Origin: Bacteroidota bacterium
Lineage (GTDB): Bacteria > Bacteroidota > Bacteroidia > Cytophagales > Cytophagaceae
Direction of reading: 5' to 3'
Length of the DNA stretch: 36,276 bases
Assembly: GCA_023391415.1 (NCBI GenBank)
Contig: JAEWAY010000009.1
Coordinates: 1-36,276, forward strand
Both the position numbers and the translations under genes were made by a program. Below the pieces are notes generated by a model, which saw nothing but the letters and a program-made list of their open reading frames with translations, had not been told where the DNA came from and did not search any database. Shown piece by piece: positions 17,208-25,560 of this stretch. Position 1 is the first letter of the stretch. Every line of letters begins with the position of its first letter.

Positions 17208-18341
17208 TTACAAAGCTCTACCAATGGACTTGGGGCCATATTTATTCCTGATTTTGTCCATGGCCTGATACAGGCTCGCTTCCCTCTTATAATCTTCAAA
17301 AAGACTGGCCTGGTAATGGCCTCTGACCAATTCACTCAACCGGACTCCCAGCAACCTTACAAGCGCGCCTCGACTATACAGCCGGTCAAACAGCGCCTGA
17401 GCCGTAGTGAGCAAAATAGTGTCGGAAGCGGAAAACGATATGGAGGCCTGGCGCGTATGGGTCTCGAAATCCGAATAGCGTATTTTGACCGTTACGCGAC
17501 CCGCCATAAAAGACTTTGAGCGAAGGGTGTAGCCGAGCTCTTCCACCATCTTGGCAAGCGCGCTTCTTAACGCGACGATATTCGCCGTATCGGCCTGAAA
17601 GGTTTCTTCCGTAGAAATGGACTTGCGTTCGGTATAAGGAATGACCGGTGTATGATCGATACCATTGGAACGCCGCCACATAAGCAATCCATGCTGGCCG
17701 AACATCTTTTCCAGCGTTTCGGGAGGCGTCTGACTAAGGGCGCCTACTTTGAAGACTCCCAAGCTCTGGAGCCGGGCCACTGTTTTTTCACCGATCATGG
17801 GAATTTTGCCTACGTCCAAAGGCGCTATAAAAGACTTTTCCGAACCCTGCTCTATATACGCGCTTCCATTGGGCTTGAACTCGTTGGTCGCGATCTTCGA
17901 TATGGTCTTATTGACGGACAGACCGAAGGACAAGGGAAGTCCGCATTCCTTATGGATATGCCGCTTCAGTTCGAGGGCCCATTTATAGCAGCCTACAAAA
18001 CGATCCATACCGGAAATATCCAGATAAAACTCGTCAATGGACGCCTTTTCATAGGATGGCGCTTTCTCCGCGATGATTTCAGTCACCAGCCGGGAATAGT
18101 AACTATAACGATCCATATCGCCTCTGATAAAGATCGCCCGCGGACACAACGTCCGCGCCTGGCGGGAAGGCATGGCGGAACGCACTCCGAATCGCCTCGC
18201 TTCATAGCTACAGGACGCTACTACTCCCCTGTCTCCCTCCCCTCCAATAATCAGTGGCTTGTTTCTGAGCTCAGGCCGCCTTAACAGTTCTACCGATACA
18301 AAAAAGGAATCCAGATCCATATGTACAATCGAGCGGTCCAT
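17208..18341 (-). CDS. dinB: DNA polymerase IV (Y-family translesion polymerase)
   Basis: 377 residues. The enzyme copies past damaged bases with low fidelity. The N-terminus IVHMDLDSFFVSVE carries the metal ligand Asp9, and SIDEFYLDISG (101-111) carries Asp103 and Glu104; most DinB proteins read SIDEAYLD, so Phe105 is a mild variation. The helix-hairpin-helix region (GKIPMIGEKTVARLQSLGV) and little-finger domain follow. QASLF at 344-348 looks like a beta-clamp binding motif, and the tail IRNKYGPKSIGRAL is typical. It stands alone; no LexA-like box was recognised. Confidence 0.94.
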   Translation of the reverse strand: MDRSIVHMDLDSFFVSVELLRRPELRNKPLIIGGEGDRGVVASCSYEARRFGVRSAMPSRQARTLCPRAIFIRGDMDRYSYYSRLVTEIIAEKAPSYEKASIDEFYLDISGMDRFVGCYKWALELKRHIHKECGLPLSFGLSVNKTISKIATNEFKPNGSAYIEQGSEKSFIAPLDVGKIPMIGEKTVARLQSLGVFKVGALSQTPPETLEKMFGQHGLLMWRRSNGIDHTPVIPYTERKSISTEETFQADTANIVALRSALAKMVEELGYTLRSKSFMAGRVTVKIRYSDFETHTRQASISFSASDTILLTTAQALFDRLYSRGALVRLLGVRLSELVRGHYQASLFEDYKREASLYQAMDKIRNKYGPKSIGRAL

Positions 18342-18757
18342 GAGTTTGCTTATGCTTATTTGTTGATGATTCGAGGTTCGCGGAGATAGCTAAACCAGCT
18401 ATGTCGGTTTAAATATACATTGTTTTACTAATTTTTTTAGCAAAAAAAACAAAAGAGATTGAGCTTATAACTATAAAACACTAAAATGTCAGGACTCTTA
18501 TTGATATGGCGTCAAGCGCTCAGGATTGAGTGGTATTCGCTTATTCATCCTCAATCGCCCGTGGTTTTCTGTTCAGTATTCCTTTCTCCGCGGCTGGTCT
18601 GTCGTATCCCATAACGCTGGCCTGAACTATACCTATTTTATCACGATAGAGAACATTTATACCGCGGCGCGGGTTATATTAATGACAGCGGGATGAAAAG
18701 AGGAAATGAGGCGTGAGAATAAGCTGTCTGAAGATGACTGGATAAAAACAGTTGATA
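18342..18757. other. Intergenic region with possible gene fragment
   Basis: No intact gene. From about 18505 to 18696 a plus-strand frame without a start reads RPWFSVQYSFLRGWSVV and AGLNYTYFITIENIY, which resembles strands of an outer-membrane barrel and might be a decayed end of one. The rest, near 18342-18480, is A+T rich and should contain the dinB promoter. Confidence 0.3.
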
Positions 18758-18758
18758 T

Positions 18759-18792
18759 AAAAGAGGTTGTCGAAAGACAACCTCTTGTTTTT
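18759..18792 (-). terminator. Terminator with GAAA tetraloop
   Basis: AAGAGGTTGTC (18761-18771) pairs perfectly with 18776-18786 around GAAA. The minus strand then reads TTTTATAT, closing the lipoprotein gene that ends at 18802. The plus strand also has a T tract, so it may act both ways. Confidence 0.75.
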
Positions 18793-18801
18793 GATATTCT
18801 T

Positions 18802-19908
18802 CTAGTTTTGACCCTGACGAAAAACCAGACTTAACTTTCCCGCGCGCAGATAGAGCTTGTCTTTTTTTATAGAATAAGTAAACTGCTTTCCCGCCAGTGA
18901 CTGAAAAAAACGTTGGTCCTCTTCCTCATGAACACAAGTGGATCGGGTCGATATGACCGGACCTATAATGATGGAATTGTGCCGGATGTCGGTATCCGCG
19001 TGGTAGCTGTCACAAGCGCCATAACCATATATTCTGCCTGATGAAAGGTGTATCCGCATCGCAATTTCCCGCTCTTCCTCCTTCCTTCTCCTCAGTGAGC
19101 GCTTATTTATCGACTCTAGTATCCACAGGTCGTTTAGCCGTTGATCCGACAAAAATAAGCCGCAGCCACTATAGGTCTCGCTCCGCTTCCCGTTTTTATG
19201 TATTTCTTCGACAGATATGGCATAATCGGCTGGTTGCCCGGAAAGCATGCATACTTTCTTAATAAGTATAATATGGAGCTTGGGATAAGAAGTTGATTCT
19301 ATATGAATGGTATCGGGGAAACTCATCAATTGACTATGATTTTTGATGGTGGAGAGTTTCTCATGCTCCGGAGATGAAGACTTAAACGTTATTTTACCAT
19401 TTTTATCAATATTCAGCGACCATGTATCACCTTCGTCGCGGGCCATGAAGAATATGCCTTGCCGGTACATCTCCCCGAGCCTCCGGGTCGTCTCGTCATG
19501 TAGCCGTGTCAATACGTAGACGGGCTTATAGTTTAAACTGGAAATCATCCCCTTGTCTGAAAGTGTATGTTCCAGACGACCATTTTGAAACTTATACTTG
19601 ACCGTACCACTTTTACTTTGGGCGATATGAATAATGGAATCCTTCGAAATCGTCCACTTGCCACGGTTTGTCTCATATAAACTGTCTTTCAGCGAGCGCG
19701 TTATTTTTTCCTGATAGGAACCATCATTCTGAAGTATCAGCTCATACATAAGCGCCACGCGGTCCTCACATGGCAACATTCCTTCCCACCGCCCGGCCAG
19801 GGTCGGCCCGAGTTTTTTCATCGCTTTGGCGCTCTTTTTACCAGAAACCGAACAGGCAGCCATTATTAACATGAAAACAATAAAAAGGATCGCCGGTATT
19901 TTTTTCAC
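18802..19908 (-). CDS. NlpE / COG3650 / META multidomain lipoprotein
   Basis: 368 residues from a GTG start at 19908, chosen because it gives a clean lipoprotein signal (VKKIPAILFIVFMLIMAAC, Cys19); the longer frame to 20106 has no signal sequence at its end. Residues 39-95 resemble the NlpE N-terminal domain (GRWEGMLPCEDR), but the second Cys of the usual CxxC is Arg. Residues about 219-252 (KVCMLSG...YSGCG) resemble the COG3650 middle domain. Residues about 259-364 are a META/HslJ-like domain (LWILESINKRSL, GRIYGYGACDSYHADT, STRSTC). Proteins of this type sit in the envelope and are linked to stress sensing or copper response. The loss of the CxxC argues against copper binding there. Confidence 0.8.
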   Translation of the reverse strand: MKKIPAILFIVFMLIMAACSVSGKKSAKAMKKLGPTLAGRWEGMLPCEDRVALMYELILQNDGSYQEKITRSLKDSLYETNRGKWTISKDSIIHIAQSKSGTVKYKFQNGRLEHTLSDKGMISSLNYKPVYVLTRLHDETTRRLGEMYRQGIFFMARDEGDTWSLNIDKNGKITFKSSSPEHEKLSTIKNHSQLMSFPDTIHIESTSYPKLHIILIKKVCMLSGQPADYAISVEEIHKNGKRSETYSGCGLFLSDQRLNDLWILESINKRSLRRRKEEEREIAMRIHLSSGRIYGYGACDSYHADTDIRHNSIIIGPVISTRSTCVHEEEDQRFFQSLAGKQFTYSIKKDKLYLRAGKLSLVFRQGQN

Positions 19909-20141
19909 TAGTAAAAAATTTACAGCTAAACCCCCAATATTCCTGAAATGTTTGCCTTTTTTCCAAGCGAACCTGATCTTATACCAGATAAAAAAAGACT
20001 GTCCACTGCCTTCATTTATATTATCCTGAAAGGCAATACATAACGCGTGCCTTCTGGTACGAGGACCGGCGTTAAAACTTATTCTCTCTAAACAAAACAT
20101 TACCATGTCTGGTTAACATAGCTTTCTGACCATCGTCATTT

Positions 20142-21260
20142 ATGAAAGACCTTGTACTAATCACGGGAGGTGGAGGATTTTTGGGAGTATGCCTTAGCCA
20201 GACGCTGTTGGAAAGCGGCTATAGGGTGCGGATTCTGGATAACCTTTCAGAAGGCATACATGGAGCCGGAGCGGAAAGACCTTTGAATCTGCCCGAAGAG
20301 GCTGAGTTTATCAAAGGAGATATCCGGAATAAGGATAACGCGCTGGCCGCCTTGAGCGAAGTGGATATCGTGATTCATCTCGCGTCGATCGAAGGGATAC
20401 ACGCGAGCATGTTTATACCGGGCGACTATATCGACAATAATACACGGGGCGCTTCCGTATTGATTGAGCTACTGGCTCGCAAACCAGTCAAAAAACTGAT
20501 TGTAGCCTCCAGCATGGCGGTATATGGCGAAGGCTTGTATATAGACCGGCAGGGACGACCTGTGCAAGACGCGAAGCGATCTACGTCCAATCTGGCCGAG
20601 GGTATCTGGAATATTATGGACTACGGGGAAGATGAACTGAAACCTGTAGCTACTCCGGAAACGAAATCCGTCAATCCGGTTTCGGTATATGGTCTTTCCA
20701 AATATAATCAGGAGAAACTATGTATGCTGGGAGGCGACACCTTTGGATTTCCGGTGACGGTTCTTCGTTTTTTCAACATTTATGGCCCTGGACAAAGTCT
20801 CTCCAATCCGGGAGGCGACGTGCTCGCGAAGTTTGGCGCCAGGCTGCTCAACAATGTAGCTCCGCTTTTATTTGAGGACGGATTTCAGCTCAGGGACTTT
20901 ATTCATGTCAGCGACGCGGCGAGAGCCTGTCTGCTGGCTATGGAAACGCCGGAAGCCGATCATCAGATTTTCAATATTGGCAGTGGCGAACCTTGCGCGA
21001 TCAGAGAGGTAGCGCTCAAGCTGGCGCTTATTATGGCTAAAAACAGGATTCAGCCAAAAGTATCCCGGAAATACAGAATCGGCGATGTCAGAAACTGTTT
21101 CGCGGATATTGGCAAAGCCCGTAAATTATTGAACTTCCATCCCACCGTCGATCTTCATGACGGCATGCTGGAAATGGCCGAATGGCTGAAAGGTCAGGTT
21201 GGTTCGTTTGTTTACAGAGAACATCGGTTTGAAACTCCTTCTTTTGATTCATTTCAATAA
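20142..21260 (+). CDS. NAD-dependent nucleotide-sugar epimerase/dehydratase
   Basis: 372 residues, extended SDR family. The Rossmann motif ITGGGGFLG lies at 7-15, the acidic end of the second strand is Asp33 (ILDNLSEG), and the active site has Ser123/Ser124, Tyr183 and Lys187 (VYGLSKYNQEK). FFNIYGPGQ, FQLRDFIHVSDAARA and FNIGSGEP follow in the order of GalE/RmlB/dTDP-rhamnose 4-epimerase-like proteins. It should change the configuration of an NDP-sugar; the exact sugar cannot be read. The glycosyltransferase gene starts 31 bases downstream, so the two likely form an operon for a surface glycan or glycosylated product. Confidence 0.88.
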   Translation: MKDLVLITGGGGFLGVCLSQTLLESGYRVRILDNLSEGIHGAGAERPLNLPEEAEFIKGDIRNKDNALAALSEVDIVIHLASIEGIHASMFIPGDYIDNNTRGASVLIELLARKPVKKLIVASSMAVYGEGLYIDRQGRPVQDAKRSTSNLAEGIWNIMDYGEDELKPVATPETKSVNPVSVYGLSKYNQEKLCMLGGDTFGFPVTVLRFFNIYGPGQSLSNPGGDVLAKFGARLLNNVAPLLFEDGFQLRDFIHVSDAARACLLAMETPEADHQIFNIGSGEPCAIREVALKLALIMAKNRIQPKVSRKYRIGDVRNCFADIGKARKLLNFHPTVDLHDGMLEMAEWLKGQVGSFVYREHRFETPSFDSFQ

Positions 21261-21291
21261 TATAATAGTGTATTTTAAATAGCTCGAATTT

Positions 21292-22398
21292 ATGAAAATA
21301 GCCGTTTTTTGTCAGTCGCTATTGACTGACTACAACTACCCTATCGCTCATTTTTTGAGGGGGCTTATTTCTGAAATAAAAAAAGAACACGAAGTGGTCG
21401 TATATGAGCGGGAACAGAATGAACCTCTCGCCTCCACCTTCAAAGACTACGGCAAGGCGCCGGTCAACGAGTTTTATCGCTATTATCCGCGGTTGAACTC
21501 CACAAGCTATGTACCCGACCAACTCGTTATCGACCAATGTGTCCAAAACGTCGATCTGGTGTTTGTGCATTCGGCGACCGACATGGTTACGCTGAATACC
21601 CTTGTCGAACTTAAGCACAAGAATTCATTCCGACTAGTCTTTTATGATGATGGATTCACTTTTGTAGACAATATGCAGCTAATAAGGGAAATGCTCGCGC
21701 CTGTGTGCGACATGATCCTGGTCAATTGCCATTATATCAGGGAGGCTTATACGCAGGTGATGGATGGCGGGGATGTTGACTATCTGCCATACGGCATTGA
21801 TCTGAACGTTTTTCATCCATTGAGCCCGAACAATGAAAAAAACGCCATTTTGCATCTCGACTGGACAGACGATCGCGATATAGAGGAACTGGAAGAATTT
21901 TTTATTAAACCAGTCCGGGATTTGCGAATCAAAGCTTCGGTGATCGGTAGCCGCTATCCTAAGCATATCCGAAAAATACTGACGGACCACTCCATTGACT
22001 ATAAAGGCTGGCTGCCTTCCTTCAAATTGCCGGAAGCGCTCGCGAACTCTACCACCGTGATCCACATACCCTCAAAAAACTCTCTGGAAGCGCGGGCCGG
22101 AAGCGCTTCGATGCGTATGCTCGAATGTGTTTCCAGTGGTGTTCCCGTCATTTCGGCGCCCTGGACCAACAGCGAAAAGCTATTGACTCCGGCCAGAGAC
22201 TATCTGCAGGCCAAGGATTCCTATGAGATGACTCATTATATTCTGGAAATGATGAACTCTACTTTGAGGGAAGTAATATCCGGGCATGGACTTAAATCAC
22301 TGGCCACCAAGCATACATGCCGAATGAGAGCCCAGGATCTGAATCTTTTGCTGACAAAGCTTGTCAATCACGACCACGCGGTGCCCGATTCCATATAA
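21292..22398 (+). CDS. CgeB-like glycosyltransferase
   Basis: 368 residues, cytoplasmic, of the GT-B type. The N-terminal half (MKIAVFCQSLLTDYNYPIAHFL ... VFYDDG ... MILVNC) resembles the DUF3880 half of CgeB proteins. YLPYGID (164-170) is the typical linker. The C-terminal half has the glycosyl-transferase segment ASMRMLECVSSGVPVISAPW (272-291). CgeB in Bacillus belongs to spore-coat maturation, but homologues in Bacteroidota sit in glycan clusters. With the epimerase just upstream, it probably transfers the epimerised sugar. Confidence 0.82.
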   Translation: MKIAVFCQSLLTDYNYPIAHFLRGLISEIKKEHEVVVYEREQNEPLASTFKDYGKAPVNEFYRYYPRLNSTSYVPDQLVIDQCVQNVDLVFVHSATDMVTLNTLVELKHKNSFRLVFYDDGFTFVDNMQLIREMLAPVCDMILVNCHYIREAYTQVMDGGDVDYLPYGIDLNVFHPLSPNNEKNAILHLDWTDDRDIEELEEFFIKPVRDLRIKASVIGSRYPKHIRKILTDHSIDYKGWLPSFKLPEALANSTTVIHIPSKNSLEARAGSASMRMLECVSSGVPVISAPWTNSEKLLTPARDYLQAKDSYEMTHYILEMMNSTLREVISGHGLKSLATKHTCRMRAQDLNLLLTKLVNHDHAVPDSI

Positions 22399-22454
22399 AG
22401 CGCGACGAAGATCAATACCGATATTGGGGTCAAATCCGCAAAAATAGCTTGGGA

Positions 22455-22495
22455 TAAAAAAATTAAAGGGCTGCTATTGAAAGCCAGCCCTTTAA
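22455..22495 (-). terminator. Terminator at the end of the xylan block
   Basis: TTAAAGGGCTG (22463-22473) pairs with 22485-22495 across an 11-base loop. On the minus strand the stem is followed by AA and seven T. It should stop transcription coming from the esterase gene, and may also protect the convergent glycosyltransferase gene. Confidence 0.7.
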
Positions 22496-22721
22496 TAACC
22501 CAAATTAAACTATTTCACTAAAATCGCTTTTAGTGCAAGTTAAAATATAACCCCTTAACTTTAACTTATTTCAAAGGTATGTTTTTGTTTGGATAATAAC
22601 AAAATATTTTTCAAAGTAAAAATACCGCGGACATCTCCGTTTATTTCGCCATATCAACAATCCCGGTAAATCCCGGCTTCATTTACGACGTCCCGTCCCT
22701 GAAATCGATCGGAGTTCGATG

Positions 22722-22749
22722 GTGATCCCGAAGACTCCTCCGGGATCAC
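22722..22749. other. Stem-loop just past the esterase stop
   Basis: GTGATCCCG (22722-22730) pairs with CGGGATCAC (22741-22749). It lies 18 bases beyond the esterase stop codon and has no T tract on the minus strand, so it may be a 3'-end stabilising hairpin rather than a terminator. Confidence 0.5.
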
Positions 22750-22766
22750 TTAAGCCCATGGCCGCG

Positions 22767-25322
22767 TTAATATTTTTGAATCTTGCGCATATGAATTCCT
22801 TCCCTATTTTCTATAGTCAGAAAATACATTCCTGACTTAAGGCCCACTCCCACAACCTGCTCATTCACTCCTCCCATACCCGTTTCAATAACCATCCCGC
22901 TTATATCCATAATTCGATAAGTAAAATCTTCTTTACCCCTCACAATCAATCCCCGTTCATTAAACGGGTTCGGATATACCTTGATCCCGGAATATTCCGA
23001 TCCCCGCGTTCCCGTCACCACATCGGTAAACTCCACATAGTTCAGGTTCATATAATCGGAGCCGAACACGATCCGCATCACATGCTCACCGGCGGTAAGA
23101 TTCACATCCCTTACAGTCACAGTCTCCCAGACCTGCCAGCCGCCTGTATTGGGTACCTGTATCGGACCGGTTACATCCACTCCGTCCATTTCCACATGAA
23201 GCGTCTTGCCGGAGCCCTCTGCGGCCATACGAAGGTTCAGATCATAGACGCCCGAAGCCAGAACTTCTACACTGTACTGCAGCCACTCGCCGGAAAGAAT
23301 ATAACCGACATTGTAATCTCCGTGATCATCGCCCGTCTCTTCGATATCCACCTCATCGTTACGGAACGGGGCTTTGCCTTCGTTTCCGTTGGTGTTCGCT
23401 TCGTGGTAGCCAAGGCCTTCACCGCCAAGATCATATTCCTCCGCTTCGATACGACCGGGGATCATATGCGCTGACCCGTTGAATGGCGCCTGCACCGCGC
23501 GGATCGTGACACTTACAGGGGAGGAGGTCGTGCTGATCCCTTTGTTGTCTGTCGCTACGGCAATAAGAGAGTAGACACCCGGATTCATTCGGGACCAGTC
23601 AACTGAGTACGGTGCACTGCTGACACTGCCGATCAATAGATCGCCCGCGTAGAAGTCTACTTGCGATACGCTGCCGTCAGGATCAGACGCTGTCGCTGTG
23701 AGACGGACTGTTTCGTTACTGCCGTAGCTCGCATTATTTGATGGGCCGGTAAGACTTACTACAGGCGGAAGAGAGACATCTACAGCTTTAAATTCAACAT
23801 AATTCATGTTCACATAATCCGTTTCTCCAACTGTAACACGCATAACCTGAGTACCTGCAACCAATTCGACATTTCTTACTGTGATTGTCTGCCAGCTCTG
23901 CCAGCCATTCGTATTGGGTATAGAAACGTTTGATGCAATATTCTTTCCGTCCATTGTTATAGATAAAGTACGCCCTGTGCCACTAGCTGCCACACGCAAA
24001 TCAAGGTCATACTTTCCAGCCGCACCAACCTGAACAGTATATTCGAGCCATTCTCCCGCAGTAGCATAACCAATATTATAACCTCCGCCTGCGTCGGTGC
24101 AAACTTCAATATCGACATCCTCGTCTGCTCTAAAATTCACACCCGTTTCACTACCGGGGGTATTATCCAGATAAGCGAATCCATTGCCACCCAAATCAAA
24201 TTCCTCCAACTGAATCGTGCCGGGAATTTTATGAGCTGTGCCTCCATAAGGCGACTGTGGTACGTTGACCCTTACGGTTATAACAACTTCTGCAGTTTCA
24301 CCCTGATTGTCGGTTACCACCGCTTTAATTTGATGACGACCTACAGGAGCATTTGCCCAGTTAAAACTATATGGCGCTGTATTATCTGTATTAAGCAGGG
24401 TGGTTCCGTTATAAAATTTCACATCCCTGATACCACCATTAGGCGAGGAGGCTGACGCAGTCAAACTAATAGAAGCTCCCTGAATAAAAGAAGCATTGTC
24501 TGCCGGCGATGTAAAACTAATCACAGGACCGGAGCCAAGCGAAAACTTTCTGAGGAAGGTCCATAATTCCCGGGTCGTATGAACCGAATTTTCATCGTTT
24601 GAGTGCCAGTGCCCTTTTCCATCCAGTGTCAGTAAAACTACTTCAGATCCAGCATCGCAAGGTCCCCAATCTGTTCTGGAAGATCTTGAACCTGGTCTAT
24701 TGGCAGGGTAAGGGCTGGTAACGCGACCATTAGACGGACACTTATTCCAGTTTCGCCATTTTTGCAGAATTGCAGCCAGACCACTATAACCAACCACATC
24801 ATCAGAGGTTCCATGCGCGTGAATAATCGGCATAGGCCTGGAACTGGAAACAGGATTGGCGAACAAATATCCTCCAACAGGACCGATGGCCGCAACCTTA
24901 TCAGCTATCTTGTTAGCGGCATGATAACTCATCATCCCTCCCATGGAAAAACCAGTAACATATACTCTGTTTTTATCAATTCCATAGCGTGCCCGCATAT
25001 CATCAATAATAGCCAGAATCAAATTAATATCTCTATCTCCGCTAATATCCCAGCTAAGATTTACCGCTCTTGGGTAGACTACTACAAATTTTGCAGTGTC
25101 GGCAACCTGTTCCCATCTGGCCTGGTTTTGCTGATAATCGGGATCCTGATTAAGGCCATGCAGGGAAATAAGAAGAGGCCGGTTATTCTGAAGACCTGAC
25201 GGAGCGTAAACCTTCATGGTTCTGTCCGCGCCCCCCACCCTGAGAGTGACTGTAGTAAACTGATGCTGCGCCCATGTCGTTAACGAAATAGATATCAACA
25301 TAATAGCAATTAATTGTTTCAT
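22767..25322 (-). CDS. Secreted CE1-type esterase with two CBM6 and T9SS signal
   Basis: 851 residues. Signal peptide 1-19 (MKQLIAIMLISISLTTWAQ). Residues 20-262 are an alpha/beta hydrolase of the polyhydroxybutyrate-depolymerase/feruloyl-esterase group: GFSMG with Ser126, HGTSDD with Asp174, and GKGHWH with His238. Then Ig-like 266-353, CBM6 356-515, Ig-like 518-608, CBM6 611-768, and a T9SS type A sorting domain from about 780 (VYPNPF ... GMYFL ... KIQKY). With the xylanase genes next to it, it probably removes feruloyl or acetyl esters from xylan. It is in the same direction as the GH30 gene, but a terminator lies between them, and the shared promoter element of its neighbours is absent. 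Confidence 0.9.
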   Translation of the reverse strand: MKQLIAIMLISISLTTWAQHQFTTVTLRVGGADRTMKVYAPSGLQNNRPLLISLHGLNQDPDYQQNQARWEQVADTAKFVVVYPRAVNLSWDISGDRDINLILAIIDDMRARYGIDKNRVYVTGFSMGGMMSYHAANKIADKVAAIGPVGGYLFANPVSSSRPMPIIHAHGTSDDVVGYSGLAAILQKWRNWNKCPSNGRVTSPYPANRPGSRSSRTDWGPCDAGSEVVLLTLDGKGHWHSNDENSVHTTRELWTFLRKFSLGSGPVISFTSPADNASFIQGASISLTASASSPNGGIRDVKFYNGTTLLNTDNTAPYSFNWANAPVGRHQIKAVVTDNQGETAEVVITVRVNVPQSPYGGTAHKIPGTIQLEEFDLGGNGFAYLDNTPGSETGVNFRADEDVDIEVCTDAGGGYNIGYATAGEWLEYTVQVGAAGKYDLDLRVAASGTGRTLSITMDGKNIASNVSIPNTNGWQSWQTITVRNVELVAGTQVMRVTVGETDYVNMNYVEFKAVDVSLPPVVSLTGPSNNASYGSNETVRLTATASDPDGSVSQVDFYAGDLLIGSVSSAPYSVDWSRMNPGVYSLIAVATDNKGISTTSSPVSVTIRAVQAPFNGSAHMIPGRIEAEEYDLGGEGLGYHEANTNGNEGKAPFRNDEVDIEETGDDHGDYNVGYILSGEWLQYSVEVLASGVYDLNLRMAAEGSGKTLHVEMDGVDVTGPIQVPNTGGWQVWETVTVRDVNLTAGEHVMRIVFGSDYMNLNYVEFTDVVTGTRGSEYSGIKVYPNPFNERGLIVRGKEDFTYRIMDISGMVIETGMGGVNEQVVGVGLKSGMYFLTIENREGIHMRKIQKY
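23019..24257 (-). repeat. CBM6-Ig-CBM6 module, esterase copy
   Basis: This DNA repeats in the four complete xylan genes. The second CBM6 (23019-23492) is nearly identical to those of the GH30, GH43 and partial genes (IEAEEYDLGGEGLGYHEA, GEWLQY, VPNTGGWQ, YMNLNYVEF). The first CBM6 (23775-24257) shares QLEEFDLGGNGFAY and GEWLEYTV. Confidence 0.85.
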
Positions 25323-25516
25323 AGTAACACGTTTTAAAAATTACATCTAAATCTATTGTATTAATATACATTCCATTGGACTATATATTATGGAGATATA
25401 AAAATCTAATAATAAATTCAAGCTGCATAATCCTTTTATGCCGCTAATTCCTGATCATTGATATTTAAGAGATACAGACAGATGTCATAAGCCAGATGTT
25501 TATAAAGAAGCGCCAT

Positions 25517-25551
25517 AAAAAAGGCTGCCTGATTTTTGGGACAGCCTCTTT
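25517..25551 (-). terminator. Terminator of the GH30 gene
   Basis: AGGCTG (25522-25527) pairs with CAGCCT (25542-25547), with an inner CC/GG after a bulge. The minus strand continues with about six T. It separates the GH30 gene from the esterase gene. Confidence 0.7.
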
Positions 25552-25560
25552 TAACTTAAA

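Larger units (their letters stand above)
22399..22766. other. Intergenic region between convergent genes
   Basis: About 370 bases between the glycosyltransferase and esterase stops. It holds the two stem-loops annotated separately (22455-22495 and 22722-22749); the rest is A+T rich and shows no reading frame or repeat. Confidence 0.5.

Noticed and set aside
25323..25345. AAAACGT before the esterase start as a fourth copy of the shared promoter element
   Set aside because: GAGATRAC at the right spacing and GCCT are missing, and the match is only 12 bases from the ATG.
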